The position numbers and the translations under genes were made by a program. From Vulcanococcus limneticus LL (lineage in GTDB: Bacteria; Cyanobacteriota; Cyanobacteriia; PCC-6307; Cyanobiaceae): a stretch of 64,000 nucleotides of DNA. The stretch covers positions 1 through 64,000 of the forward strand of contig NZ_NQLA01000001.1 in NCBI RefSeq assembly GCF_002252705.1, given 5' to 3'. The notes beneath the pieces were generated by a model. That model ran no database searches and had not been told where the DNA came from. It worked only from the letters and a program-made list of their open reading frames with translations. Each line of letters opens with the position of its first letter. Position 1 is the first letter of the stretch. Shown here one piece after another: positions 1 to 7,702 of this stretch.

Positions 1-1
1 C

Positions 2-241
2 GGCGAGCACTGGTGGCATCACGCCAACGCCCCGCACGTGCTGGAGCCGGGCTCCGCCGCCGACACCCATCCCTACCCGGTGGAACTCGATCTGCCCCCC
101 TGGACCGTGGAGCGCGACATCGACCTGCGCAACTGGCTGTTCGGCTTTGGCGCCGGCATCCGCATCGAGAACCCGGCGGCCCTGCGGGAGGAGCACCGGC
201 AGAAGCTGGAGGCTGCTCTGGGGGTGTATCAGGGGGTCTGA
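2..241 (+). CDS. C-terminal fragment of a WYL-domain transcriptional regulator
   Basis: The gene enters from the left edge, and only the last 79 or so codons are visible before the TGA. The reading frame is open from base 2 and ends in a fold typical of the C-terminal extension of WYL-domain (HTH-type) regulators: a paired Glu-His-Trp-Trp start, a run with Trp and Arg-Asp-Ile-Asp, the Phe-Gly-Phe-Gly-Ala-Gly segment, and a final helix rich in Arg, Glu and Leu. WYL proteins usually bind DNA through an N-terminal winged helix and sense a ligand through the WYL module. The DNA-binding part lies outside the window, so the target cannot be inferred. Confidence 0.6.
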   Translation, partial: GEHWWHHANAPHVLEPGSAADTHPYPVELDLPPWTVERDIDLRNWLFGFGAGIRIENPAALREEHRQKLEAALGVYQGV

Positions 242-434
242 GGGGGACGCATTACAACGTCCCCCGCCATCCCCAACGCGGCCCACGCCAAGGCTGACCC
301 CAACATCAAGCGGTCCTGGAGGAAGGCGGCGCCATCACCGCGTGCGGCTCCTGCCGACCGACGACCGCCTCGACGCGACTTCCTCCCGGGTACGGGCTTT
401 TGCCGTAGCATTGACTAACTGAGCGGGGCGGGCA

Positions 435-707
435 GTGGCTGTCGACGAGCGGCTGGATCTCAAGCTCAGCGCTGCAGACAAGCAGCTGCTCGCGCAGGCT
501 GCCGCCATCGAAGGGCTGAGCATGGCGGCGTTCGTGCGGCTGGCGGCCAAGCAGCGCGCCGCAGAAGCCATCCAGCGCGAGCAGCAGATCAGCCTGTCGC
601 AGCGCGACTTCACGGCGTTTCATGCCGCCATCGCCCAACCCTTCACGGCCAATCCCGCGCTGCAGGAGGCGATGGAGCAGGCCCGCACACGCGTGAGCCG
701 TGTTTGA
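435..707 (+). CDS. DUF1778 (TacA-like) antitoxin
   Basis: This 90-residue protein has the ribbon-helix-helix N-terminus of DUF1778 antitoxins: a short strand (Arg-Leu-Asp-Leu-Lys-Leu) followed by two helices and the Ser-Met-Ala-Ala-Phe-Val pattern. The C-terminal half is a flexible tail expected to wrap around and neutralise the toxin. The start is a GTG. The gene overlaps the following acetyltransferase gene by 8 bp, the usual antitoxin-first arrangement of TacA/TacT modules. In this family the antitoxin also represses its own promoter, which would lie in the roughly 190 bp upstream. Family assignment is from motif and gene order. Cognate pairing is inferred. Confidence 0.8.
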   Translation: MAVDERLDLKLSAADKQLLAQAAAIEGLSMAAFVRLAAKQRAAEAIQREQQISLSQRDFTAFHAAIAQPFTANPALQEAMEQARTRVSRV

Positions 708-1185
708 AGAGCAGCTGCTCGACCCCTCACGGCACAACCGCAAGGCGTTCCGCTGCGGTGTTCCTGCCCTCGATCGCTTCCTGCAACAGCAGGCCCACCA
801 AAACATGCGCCGCGGCGTGAGTCAGACCTTTGTGCTGGTGCCAGCGGATGCGCCAGCAGAGATCGCCGGCTTCTACACCCTGGCGCCAGCGGAAGTCAGG
901 CTGGCCGATCTGCAGCCCGCCGACGCCAGGCCACTGCCTCCCTATCCCGTGCCTTGCTTTCGGATGGGGCGCCTGGCCCGCGATCAACGCTGGCAGGGTC
1001 AGGGCCTCGGCCCCCTGCTGCTGGGCCTGGCCGTGCAGCGCTGCCTTGAGGCCAAACGATCCGTTGGGGGCTATGCGCTGCTCGTTGACGCCAAAGGGGC
1101 AGAGGTCAAGGCCTTCTACGAGCGCCATGGCTTCCGCTCTTTTCAGGACACACCGCTCAGCCTCTATCTGCCACTGGGTCGCTGA
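700..1185 (+). CDS. GNAT-fold acetyltransferase toxin (TacT-like)
   Basis: A 161-residue GNAT protein beginning with GTG inside the end of the antitoxin gene. It shows the features of TacT/AtaT-type toxins: the N-terminal 'F.CG...LD.FL..QA' segment, a strand with FYTL, the acetyl-CoA binding loop RDQRWQGQGLG near residue 95-105, and the final YERHGFR motif near residue 145. Toxins of this family acetylate aminoacyl-tRNA and block translation until the antitoxin is resynthesised. Coupled translation with the DUF1778 gene supports a type II toxin-antitoxin module. Whether it is active cannot be read from sequence, but no obvious lesion is present. Confidence 0.8.
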   Translation: MFEEQLLDPSRHNRKAFRCGVPALDRFLQQQAHQNMRRGVSQTFVLVPADAPAEIAGFYTLAPAEVRLADLQPADARPLPPYPVPCFRMGRLARDQRWQGQGLGPLLLGLAVQRCLEAKRSVGGYALLVDAKGAEVKAFYERHGFRSFQDTPLSLYLPLGR

Positions 1186-1226
1186 CGGCACTGGTCGGGG
1201 TGTAGGTAGCCAAAGCGGCCAAACCG

Positions 1227-1667
1227 TCAGTTGAGCGAACGGGCCCGGCGCTGCTTGCGGGAGGTCTGCTCGATCGCCTTCAGCGCCTCGGCCTCCTGCT
1301 GCAGCTCACCGGAGAGGGCCTCCAGCTCATCGGCGGCCTGACGCAGCTGGCCGCTGAGCTTCAGGCCCTGATCAATCGAGGCGCCGTAGGCCGCAGCCGC
1401 CTGGTCGATCTCGGCGAACAGCTCCTTGTACTCCTCGGGTGGGTTGCTGTCCCAGTCGGGATAGGCCGCTGCAGCCTGCTGCAGCACCTCCAGGGCAGAG
1501 CGCCAGCTGGCCTTGAGCCGGAAATCGAGATGGCGCAGATCCACGTGCGTTCGCTTCAGCTCCTGGGTGCTGGAGACCTGGGCCAGGGCGAGGACCTGCC
1601 GCTTCAGGTCGGCCAGCGTTGGTTCCTGTTGCCGCTTGGATCGGGCCTGGCGCGCCATGCTGCTCAC
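1227..1667 (-). CDS. Unrecognised small coiled-coil protein
   Basis: A 146-residue soluble protein with a basic N-terminus and a long C-terminal stretch of Leu, Ala, Glu and Gln heptads ending in a basic tail (Arg-Lys-Gln-Arg-Arg-Ala-Arg), consistent with a coiled coil. The middle contains Trp and Pro-Asp-Trp-Asp-Ser-Asn-Pro-Pro. Its start overlaps the stop of the longer coiled-coil gene upstream by 4 bp, so the two are almost certainly cotranscribed and translationally coupled. I do not recognise the family. A structural partner of the upstream protein is the simplest reading, but that is an inference. Confidence 0.6.
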   Translation of the reverse strand: MSSMARQARSKRQQEPTLADLKRQVLALAQVSSTQELKRTHVDLRHLDFRLKASWRSALEVLQQAAAAYPDWDSNPPEEYKELFAEIDQAAAAYGASIDQGLKLSGQLRQAADELEALSGELQQEAEALKAIEQTSRKQRRARSLN

Positions 1668-2359
1668 TCCGCGAGGCCCAGGCCCAGCTGCTCGCCGCCG
1701 CGCAGCTGTTGCAGCTCCTGTCGCAGCGCCTGGCTGGTCTGCCGTTCGATCCTGAGGGCCTCACGCAGTTCATCGCGCTCGCGCCGGTAGCGGTTGGTGT
1801 GGGCGACGCGCCCACCGAGGCTCTGGTTGTTCCTGGCCAGTTGCTTGCGGCGCTCCACTTCGGCGTCAAGGGCGCGCTGCAGAGCTTCCAGCTCCTTCTG
1901 GACTTGCAGCTCCGCCTTGGATTGCTGCTGCTCGGAGCGGAGTGCCGCGTTCTCGGCTTCCAGGGCCTGGATGCGTCTGCCCAGGCGATCGACCTCCACC
2001 TGCTTGCCCCGGAGGGCTTCCTTCAGCTTCTGGAGGAGCGCACCAAGCCGTGAGCGTGCTTGCTTCTGGGCGAGGGCATTCTCTTCGCAGAGGCGGGCGA
2101 ATTCCCGCAGCAGGCCGGTGCGCCGCTGCAGCGCCTTGGCGGTGCACTGATACTTGATGATCGTGATGACACGGGAGCGCTCGAGTTCATCGAGCTCCTG
2201 AACCAGTGGCAGCTGCCTGAGTTGGTCGTAATTGGTGCACTCATGCCGCAACTCCTGGGTGGTGACGTGCTCCTGGGCACCAATCCGCTTCAGGTTCCTG
2301 AGCTGAACCCGGTCATACCAGTAGTCGAACAGAGCTTTCTGGTCTGCACCCCCGTTCAT
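1664..2359 (-). CDS. Unrecognised long coiled-coil protein
   Basis: A 231-residue protein. Residues 1-85 form a distinct aromatic and charged N-terminal domain (Phe-Asp-Tyr-Trp-Tyr-Asp, then a helix-rich part with a Cys-Thr-Asn-Tyr-Asp stretch). Residues 85-225 are a nearly continuous coiled coil full of Glu, Gln, Arg and Leu. The gene is followed by a 4-bp-overlapping second coiled-coil gene. It lies beside a divergent pair that also encodes helical proteins, suggesting one functional cluster. The N-terminal domain has no motif I can name. Candidates include a scaffold, a partition-like protein or a defence component; none can be preferred from sequence alone. Confidence 0.6.
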   Translation of the reverse strand: MNGGADQKALFDYWYDRVQLRNLKRIGAQEHVTTQELRHECTNYDQLRQLPLVQELDELERSRVITIIKYQCTAKALQRRTGLLREFARLCEENALAQKQARSRLGALLQKLKEALRGKQVEVDRLGRRIQALEAENAALRSEQQQSKAELQVQKELEALQRALDAEVERRKQLARNNQSLGGRVAHTNRYRRERDELREALRIERQTSQALRQELQQLRGGEQLGLGLAE

Positions 2360-2483
2360 CCAGGTGGCCTCCAGTCCATGTTCGCCGGCTTACCAATCTT
2401 AAGTAGCCCCAGGGCGCCCTCCCAACCAGGCCACCAGGGCCCGGGCTCCGTGGATGCCCGGTCCTGCCGGATAACATCGGGTT

Positions 2484-2678
2484 TCACTGGCCGGCTCGGC
2501 GCTCCAACCGCAGGATCCGCTGGGCGTGGAGATCGGTCTCGGCGCTCCAGCCAGGGTCCGCCTGATCCGGAGCTGGCGTGGTGTTCTTCGGCGTCTCGAC
2601 CGGGCGACGAGGCCGATCGAGCGTGGCCACGATCAGCAGGGCTAGCACCAGCTCAGCCATCAGCAGGGGGTCGACCAT
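2484..2678 (-). CDS. Small one-helix membrane protein, unknown
   Basis: A 64-residue reading frame with one hydrophobic segment at residues 8-20 (Ala-Glu-Leu-Val-Leu-Ala-Leu-Leu-Ile-Val-Ala) followed by a basic, Pro-rich and then charged tail. A longer version starting at 2903 exists, but its extra residues look non-coding and would overlap the divergent gene. The ATG at 2678 gives a compact membrane-anchored peptide. It is the promoter-proximal gene of the leftward coiled-coil set. Function is unknown, and whether it is a real gene is moderately uncertain. Confidence 0.4.
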   Translation of the reverse strand: MVDPLLMAELVLALLIVATLDRPRRPVETPKNTTPAPDQADPGWSAETDLHAQRILRLERRAGQ

Positions 2679-2881
2679 CGGAGCAACCGCAGTGCGGTGT
2701 GGGTAACGCTGCCCGCAGCCTGGGCCGAGTAGATGGATGGTGTTCCAGATCTCCTGCGAAAGACCAGCAGAGCCTCCGGTGCTGTCGCGAAGGCTATGCG
2801 TTGATTGCATACCCCCGGATGGCTCTGACAGGCCCAGCCAGGCCTGTCTGCAGGCAGGATTGACCCAGACGAACGAACGGC

Positions 2882-3448
2882 GTGGTCTATCTGCCGCCCA
2901 CAACCGACTTTCCCCCGGATCCCAAGCCGCTGGATCGGGACACCCTGGAGAGCACTTACCTCGAACTGCGCAACTGCTACAAGAGCTTGATGCGCAGCCG
3001 CGGGCAGCACCGCAGTCTCGCCGCCAAGGCCAAGGGAGAAACGGCTCAGCTCAGGCAGAGCCTCCTCGACCTTGCCGCCAGAGAGGCCTCCGTACGCAAG
3101 GACGTCTACGAAATGCTGGAGATCGTCACAGCCCTGGCCGGCGACATTGAGGACGCTGGCGATGACCTGGTGAATGAATTCGGCCGCTACAAACTGGGCC
3201 GCAGGTCCTATCAGGGTGGTTCGTTCATCGGTGGCCTGATTCAGGCCGTGATCCGCTTCATCAACCGCTGGACCCAGACCAAGGAGCGGGTTGTGGAACT
3301 GGATCGCAAGCGCCAGGAGTTCCTGGAAAAGAGCCAGGAGTCTCCACCCCTCACCATGGGAGGCAATGGCCACCCGAATCCGGCTCCACAGGACAGGGTG
3401 GACGACGACGTCAATCCAGCGGAGGCCGAGCATGGGCCAGATCGCTGA
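2882..3448 (+). CDS. Unrecognised helical protein with hydrophobic patch
   Basis: A 188-residue protein starting with GTG. After a proline-rich N-terminus it is predominantly alpha-helical with a coiled-coil-like run at residues 40-90. A glycine-flanked hydrophobic/amphipathic segment (Gly-Gly-Ser-Phe-Ile-Gly-Gly-Leu-Ile-Gln-Ala-Val-Ile) around residues 112-124 could touch a membrane. The tail is charged. The gene overlaps the next one (SAP-like) by 17 bp, so they form an operon transcribed divergently from the coiled-coil genes. No family is recognised. Codon use looks like the rest of the genome, which argues for a real gene. Confidence 0.6.
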   Translation: MVYLPPTTDFPPDPKPLDRDTLESTYLELRNCYKSLMRSRGQHRSLAAKAKGETAQLRQSLLDLAAREASVRKDVYEMLEIVTALAGDIEDAGDDLVNEFGRYKLGRRSYQGGSFIGGLIQAVIRFINRWTQTKERVVELDRKRQEFLEKSQESPPLTMGGNGHPNPAPQDRVDDDVNPAEAEHGPDR

Positions 3449-3932
3449 CACGCTGCGGGCAACCTTGCGGGATCTGGCCCAGTCCGACGGTCGGCTCTAT
3501 CGCGGTCTGCAGCAGGAGCTGGCTGACCCCACACCCGTCCGCAGTGGGCCTGGAGAGCTGCTGGAGGGTGCTGAACTGGCCAGCCGGGAGGATCTGGAGG
3601 GGCTCTCGATCAAGGCGCTCTGGGAGTTGTGCAAGGCCAGGGGGATCAAGGGTCTGAGCAGTGGCCCAAAACCCCGGCAAGTGAATGCTTTGCTCACCCA
3701 CCCCGATGGCCCACCCCTGCGTCGGTCACTGCCGGGCAAGCCCCTCAAGGGCAAGGCCGCTGCAGGCAGTCTGACGGCCCCTGCCCGAGGCCAGCAGGCC
3801 GATCTTGAGGCCTTGGAGCGTCGACTCAGTCGCCTCGAGCAGCTGGTGGTGCTCATCGCCCAGCAGGTGGGAGTTGCTCAGCCGGCGATCGATCAGCTGG
3901 TGCCGCCTATTGCTGAGCCGCCCATCAGCTGA
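3432..3932 (+). CDS. SAP-like domain protein, unknown
   Basis: This 166-residue protein starts at an ATG inside the end of the preceding gene. Around residues 57-90 it has a helix-extended-helix pattern (Leu-Ser-Ile-Lys-Ala-Leu-Trp-Glu-Leu-Cys-Lys, then Gly-Ile-Lys-Gly-Leu, then Arg-Gln-Val-Asn-Ala-Leu-Leu) that closely resembles a SAP domain. SAP domains are usually a DNA- or chromatin-binding module. The C-terminus (residues 128-155) is a short leucine-rich coiled coil followed by a Pro/Ile-rich end. The domain call rests on pattern only. In context it could be the nucleic-acid-binding member of the coiled-coil cluster. Confidence 0.55.
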   Translation: MGQIADTLRATLRDLAQSDGRLYRGLQQELADPTPVRSGPGELLEGAELASREDLEGLSIKALWELCKARGIKGLSSGPKPRQVNALLTHPDGPPLRRSLPGKPLKGKAAAGSLTAPARGQQADLEALERRLSRLEQLVVLIAQQVGVAQPAIDQLVPPIAEPPIS

Positions 3933-3972
3933 GCCCCGGGCGGCAGGGGTGAACCGTCTGCGCTGGATGGCG

Positions 3973-4728
3973 TCAGGACGATCGTCCCGGCCTGCGGCAA
4001 TCCCGCTGCACCGATACCCAGTAGGTGTACCAACCATCGCTGTCCTCCAAGGGGGCGATGTCGATCTCCACCCAGAAGCTGGAGCCGTCCTTGCGGTAGT
4101 TCAGCAGCTTCTGCCGGGCCGGCTGCCAGTGCCGCATGGCCTCGCGGAGGGTTCGCAGGGCCGCGGGATCGGTGTCGGGCCCCTGGAAGATCCTCGGGCT
4201 CCGCCCCAGCACCTCTCCCAGTCGATAGCCGGTTTGGCGCAGGGCGGCCGGGTTGGCGTAGATGATCACCGGACCCGGGGCCGCCATCGGCTCGGCGGTC
4301 GTCACGATCACGGCATCGCGCACATGCTGCAGGATGCGCTGGTGCATCAACAGCTGCTGGTGGAAGGTGCCATTGGCATCGCAGCGATCCGCCAGCAGCA
4401 CGATCCCGATGCCGCAATCGGATCGGAACAGGTTGACCGTCCGCAGCCGATCCCCGATGCCCACCCGCGTCACCACCGGGCCTGAGCGGCCAGCCACGAG
4501 CGCGTGTTCCTCCAGCACTTCCGCCAGCTCCGGCCAGATCTCATCGAGCCGATCGCCGCAGCGGCAGCCTGGCTCACGGCCCATGAGCTGACGAGCCCTC
4601 AGGTCGAAGTAGGTGATCACCCCATCGCCATTGGCGAGGATCAGGCCATCACCGGGCAGCAGCAGGAAGTCCGCGCTGTGATCCCAGGTGCAGCGTGGGG
4701 CGACAGTGGCTGTGTCTGCAGGTGCCAT
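3973..4728 (-). CDS. PAS-domain protein with LOV-like second PAS
   Basis: A 251-residue protein made of two PAS-like modules. The first (about residues 20-120) is divergent. The second (about 125-240) has the LOV/PAS signature: an Ile-Tyr-Ala-Asn-Pro-Ala segment, Gly-Tyr-Arg-Leu-Gly-Glu-Val-Leu-Gly-Arg, the Arg-Ile-Phe-Gln-Gly helix, and the Tyr-Arg-Lys-Asp-Gly-Ser-Ser-Phe-Trp-Val-Glu strand. The position of the flavin-reactive cysteine in true LOV domains (Asn-Cys-Arg-Phe-Leu-Gln) is Ser-Pro-Arg-Ile-Phe-Gln here, so a cysteinyl-flavin photocycle is not expected. No kinase, GGDEF or HTH output domain is attached, so it would have to act through a partner. Confidence 0.75.
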   Translation of the reverse strand: MAPADTATVAPRCTWDHSADFLLLPGDGLILANGDGVITYFDLRARQLMGREPGCRCGDRLDEIWPELAEVLEEHALVAGRSGPVVTRVGIGDRLRTVNLFRSDCGIGIVLLADRCDANGTFHQQLLMHQRILQHVRDAVIVTTAEPMAAPGPVIIYANPAALRQTGYRLGEVLGRSPRIFQGPDTDPAALRTLREAMRHWQPARQKLLNYRKDGSSFWVEIDIAPLEDSDGWYTYWVSVQRDCRRPGRSS

Positions 4729-4804
4729 CCCTGCCCTGGGTCCTGTCCATTGCTAGCTGCTGACTGGCCGGGACGCAGCTGTTCCACCCCAATCCTTCCT
4801 GACC

Positions 4805-5560
4805 ATGGCCCTGCCGCTGCAGCCCCATCTGTTCGCCGAGGCCCAGCGCTCGGACCCCTCCACCAGCGAGCCGGCCACGCCCTTTGCGGAGGCCCAGCGG
4901 CCCCATCTGGAGGCCGCCCTGCCGGCCCTGCTGCAGCTGATCGAGAAGCCCGACCGGGTTCCCAGCGCCCTGGCGATCCTCAACACCAGCTACGCCAGCC
5001 CCCTGGCGGCGCTGGCCCGTGATCGGCTCCGCCAGGACCCCGCCATCGCCGCCCTGGCCAGCGAGCGCTACTGGGGGCCCTGGCCGGGGGTCGAGGCCCT
5101 GGCCGCCATGCCGACAGGCAGCCTGGGCCAGGCCTTCGCGGGCCTGTTGCGGCAGGAGGGTCTGCAGCTGATCGACCGGCCGGAGGGGCTGGAGTCCCTC
5201 GGCGACGATGACCAGTATCTGCAGCTGCGGGCCCGCGCCTGCCACGACATCTGGCACCTGATCACCGGGTTTCCCAACACCCTGCCCGGCGAGGTGGCCC
5301 TCAATGGCTTCGGGGCGCGCCAACTGCGCCAGCCGGGACCCGTGCTGCTGTTGGCCGCTGATCTGATGGCCCGCTCCCATGCCGCCGACACCGTGCCGGA
5401 TCTCGCCGATGCGGTGTCCTTCGGGCTCCGGCTCGGTGGGGTCTGCGCGCCGCTGCTGGCGCAGCGCTGGGAGGAGGGCTGGACCCGTCCCCTGGCCGAC
5501 TGGCGGCAGCAGCTGGGCATCGCCGAGGAACTCCGCCTGAGCCCCTTTGTCGAGTCCTGA
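4805..5560 (+). CDS. Coq4-like quinone-biosynthesis family protein
   Basis: A 251-residue protein with the Coq4 hallmark His-Asp-x-x-His followed by eleven residues and Glu (CHDIWHLITGF then Gly-Glu at about residues 140-157), which binds zinc in characterised Coq4 proteins. Eukaryotic Coq4 acts in the C1 decarboxylation/hydroxylation step and organises the ubiquinone-synthesis complex. Cyanobacteria make plastoquinone rather than ubiquinone, so the substrate here is open. The MFS gene begins 5 bp after its stop, implying an operon. Family membership is well supported by the motif; the role is unknown. Confidence 0.75.
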   Translation: MALPLQPHLFAEAQRSDPSTSEPATPFAEAQRPHLEAALPALLQLIEKPDRVPSALAILNTSYASPLAALARDRLRQDPAIAALASERYWGPWPGVEALAAMPTGSLGQAFAGLLRQEGLQLIDRPEGLESLGDDDQYLQLRARACHDIWHLITGFPNTLPGEVALNGFGARQLRQPGPVLLLAADLMARSHAADTVPDLADAVSFGLRLGGVCAPLLAQRWEEGWTRPLADWRQQLGIAEELRLSPFVES

Positions 5561-5564
5561 ACCC

Positions 5565-6761
5565 ATGGCCCAGCCGCAGTCCGGCGCCGAACCCCAGGCG
5601 GCTCTGCCCTCCCTCGGCCTGATGGCCCTGGTGGTGGGGCTGAGCGTGGCCAATCCCTTCTATGCCCAGGCCCTGCTGCCGGCGGTGGAGCGTGCCTTTG
5701 CGGTGCCGCCAGGCACTGTGCTGCTCGGTCCGATGGCCACCCAGCTGGGGATGGCGCTCGGCTTCCTGTTCCTGCTGCCCCTCGGCGACATCCGGGAACG
5801 CCGGCGGCTGCTCATCCTGCTGGCCCTCGGCATGGCCCTGGCCTGCCTGGCGGTGGTTCTGGCACCGTCGTTCCCTGTGGTGCTGGGCAGCTGGTTCCTG
5901 CTCGGGGTCGTGGCCCTGATCCCCTCCCTGCTGCCCCCGTTCCTCACGGCCTTCGTCCCACCAGCCCAGCACGGCCGCATGTTGGGGATCGTGTTGAGCG
6001 GCCAGTTCAGCGGCATCCTGCTCTCGCGAAGTGTGAGCGGTGTGGCGGCCCAGCTGTGGGGCTGGCGCTCGATCTATGGCCTCTCGGCCCTGGCGATGGT
6101 GGCGGTCGCCCTGTTGTTTCACAGCCGACTACCGACCCTGGCTCCCGTCGAGACGCGGTCGTACTGGCGGTTGCTGGCCTCCCAGGTGCAGCTCTGGCGT
6201 CAGCACCCACGGCTGCGCCGCTCCTGCCTCACCCAGGCCCTGCTCTTCGGCAGCTTCATGGCCCTCTGGAGTGCGGTGGCCCTGCACCTGGCCGCACCGC
6301 CCTGGCGCTTCGGGCCGGCCCTGATCGGCAGCTTCGGACTGGTGGGCCTGGCCAGCATCCTCGCCGCTCCTGCCATCGGCCGCCTGGTGGATCGCCTCGG
6401 TCCCGATCGGATCGTGGCGGCCGGTGTGGCCTGCGCGGGCCTGGGGGTGCTGGTGCTCGGCCTGCGGCCCACCTCCCTGGTGGGCCTGGCCCTGGGCTTG
6501 ATGGCCGTGGATCTGGGGGTGCAGGGCAGCTTCGTGGCCAATCAGGCCCGCATCTATGCCCTCGACCCTGCCGCCCGCAGCCGCATGAGCGGCCAGCTGT
6601 TTCTCACGGCCTACCTGGGGGCAGCCCTCTGCTCCGCCGTGATCGCGATGCACTGGAGCAGCTGGCAGTGGCCCGGCACCTGCGGCTTTGCCCTGGTGTT
6701 GGCCGCGATCGCGCTCGTGCTGGAGCGCACCACCTGGTGGCCGCCCACCCGCAGGGGCTGA
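5565..6761 (+). CDS. Major facilitator superfamily transporter
   Basis: A 398-residue polytopic membrane protein with about twelve hydrophobic segments and the MFS loop 2-3 motif (Gly-Asp-Ile-Arg-Glu-Arg-Arg-Arg near residue 80) and its repeat later (Gly-Arg-Leu-Val-Asp-Arg-Leu-Gly near residue 275). The overall pattern resembles YnfM/arabinose-efflux-like MFS carriers. I chose the ATG 5 bp after the Coq4-like stop over an in-frame start six codons upstream that would overlap that gene. Substrate is not inferable. Operon position suggests a link with the Coq4-like product, or simple cotranscription. Confidence 0.85.
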   Translation: MAQPQSGAEPQAALPSLGLMALVVGLSVANPFYAQALLPAVERAFAVPPGTVLLGPMATQLGMALGFLFLLPLGDIRERRRLLILLALGMALACLAVVLAPSFPVVLGSWFLLGVVALIPSLLPPFLTAFVPPAQHGRMLGIVLSGQFSGILLSRSVSGVAAQLWGWRSIYGLSALAMVAVALLFHSRLPTLAPVETRSYWRLLASQVQLWRQHPRLRRSCLTQALLFGSFMALWSAVALHLAAPPWRFGPALIGSFGLVGLASILAAPAIGRLVDRLGPDRIVAAGVACAGLGVLVLGLRPTSLVGLALGLMAVDLGVQGSFVANQARIYALDPAARSRMSGQLFLTAYLGAALCSAVIAMHWSSWQWPGTCGFALVLAAIALVLERTTWWPPTRRG

Positions 6762-6821
6762 ACGGTGACGAGCCTCGGCGGCCAGCACCTCAGTACGGTT
6801 TGAGCCCCCCTGGCTGCAGCC

Positions 6822-7508
6822 ATGAAGGCCCCTGACCCGCTGCTGCAACGCCTGGCCCAGCTGCCCGCCATGGGACCCGGCCACCGGCGGCTGGTGCTGC
6901 TGCTCTCCCAGCTGGGGGACTTCGACAGCCTCGAGTACGCCCAGGCCCTGGTGCCGCTGCTCCCACGCCTCCAGAGCGCCGGCATCGAGGTCGTCGCCAT
7001 CGGCATCGGCGCCGAGGCGGGCCGCCAGCGCTTCTGCGCGTTCACGGGTTTTCCCGCCGAGCGGCTGCAGGTGGATGCCACCCCGGAGCTGCACCGGGCC
7101 CTGGGCCTCTACCCAGGACTGAGCACCCCCGCTGGCGCCTGGCCTGCGTTGCTGTTGATGTGTGCGGGCATCGGCTCGCCCGGCACCCTCGCCGAAGTGC
7201 TGCGCGGCTACACCGGCGATCGCCGTGCTCCCCAGCGCCTGGCCTCGCCCCTGTTTGCCCTGGCCGGTGGCGAGGGCTTCCAGCGACCCTTTGAACTGGC
7301 CACGGTGCGGCTGCGCAACATGGTGGAGGTGCTGGGCAACTGGCGCACCTATGTGCCCCGCGACCACTTCATCACCCAGCGCGGCGGCACCTACCTGCTC
7401 GAGAGCGACGACACCCTGCTCTACAGCTACCGCGACCGTGGCATTCTCGGCTTTTCCGAGACGATGGCGCAGCCGTTGCGCTTTCTCGATCCCTACCTGG
7501 AGGCCTAG
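6822..7508 (+). CDS. Peroxiredoxin-like (AhpC/TSA, PRXL2-type) family protein
   Basis: A 228-residue soluble protein with a thioredoxin-like layout: a strand (Leu-Val-Leu-Leu-Leu-Ser-Gln-Leu-Gly-Asp-Phe) followed by the Glu-Tyr-Ala-Gln-Ala helix, the Val-Val-Ala-Ile-Gly-Ile-Gly strand, and the Phe-Arg/Arg-Asp-Arg-Gly-Ile-Leu-Gly-Phe-Ser-Glu end typical of the AhpC/TSA-like family common in cyanobacteria. No CxxC or canonical peroxidatic Thr-x-x-Cys motif is visible in the expected place, so peroxidase activity is doubtful. It may serve a structural or regulatory redox role. The following small gene starts 4 bp after its stop. Confidence 0.65.
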   Translation: MKAPDPLLQRLAQLPAMGPGHRRLVLLLSQLGDFDSLEYAQALVPLLPRLQSAGIEVVAIGIGAEAGRQRFCAFTGFPAERLQVDATPELHRALGLYPGLSTPAGAWPALLLMCAGIGSPGTLAEVLRGYTGDRRAPQRLASPLFALAGGEGFQRPFELATVRLRNMVEVLGNWRTYVPRDHFITQRGGTYLLESDDTLLYSYRDRGILGFSETMAQPLRFLDPYLEA

Positions 7509-7512
7509 CGCC

Positions 7513-7680
7513 ATGGATCGCCGTCATGTGGGCCTGCTGCTGGCGGCCCTGGCCTGCATCGCGGGCCTCGGGCTCTGGATCGGGGAGATCGATCTGGGCA
7601 TGGAGGAGTCGATCACCGCCCCTCCGGCTCCCACTGCCCCGACCAAGCCCCCGACCAAGCCCCCGACCACCAAGCCATAG
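7513..7680 (+). CDS. Small single-helix membrane protein with Pro/Thr tail
   Basis: A 55-residue protein: basic N-terminus (Met-Asp-Arg-Arg-His), one hydrophobic helix at residues 6-23, then an acidic stretch and a Pro-Thr-Lys-rich tail with the repeat Pro-Thr-Lys-Pro. It begins 4 bp after the peroxiredoxin-like gene and is presumably cotranscribed. It would be inserted in the plasma or thylakoid membrane with a flexible extracytoplasmic or cytoplasmic tail. No family recognised. Confidence 0.5.
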   Translation: MDRRHVGLLLAALACIAGLGLWIGEIDLGMEESITAPPAPTAPTKPPTKPPTTKP

Positions 7681-7702
7681 CCGCCCAGAGCCATCCGGCT
7701 TG

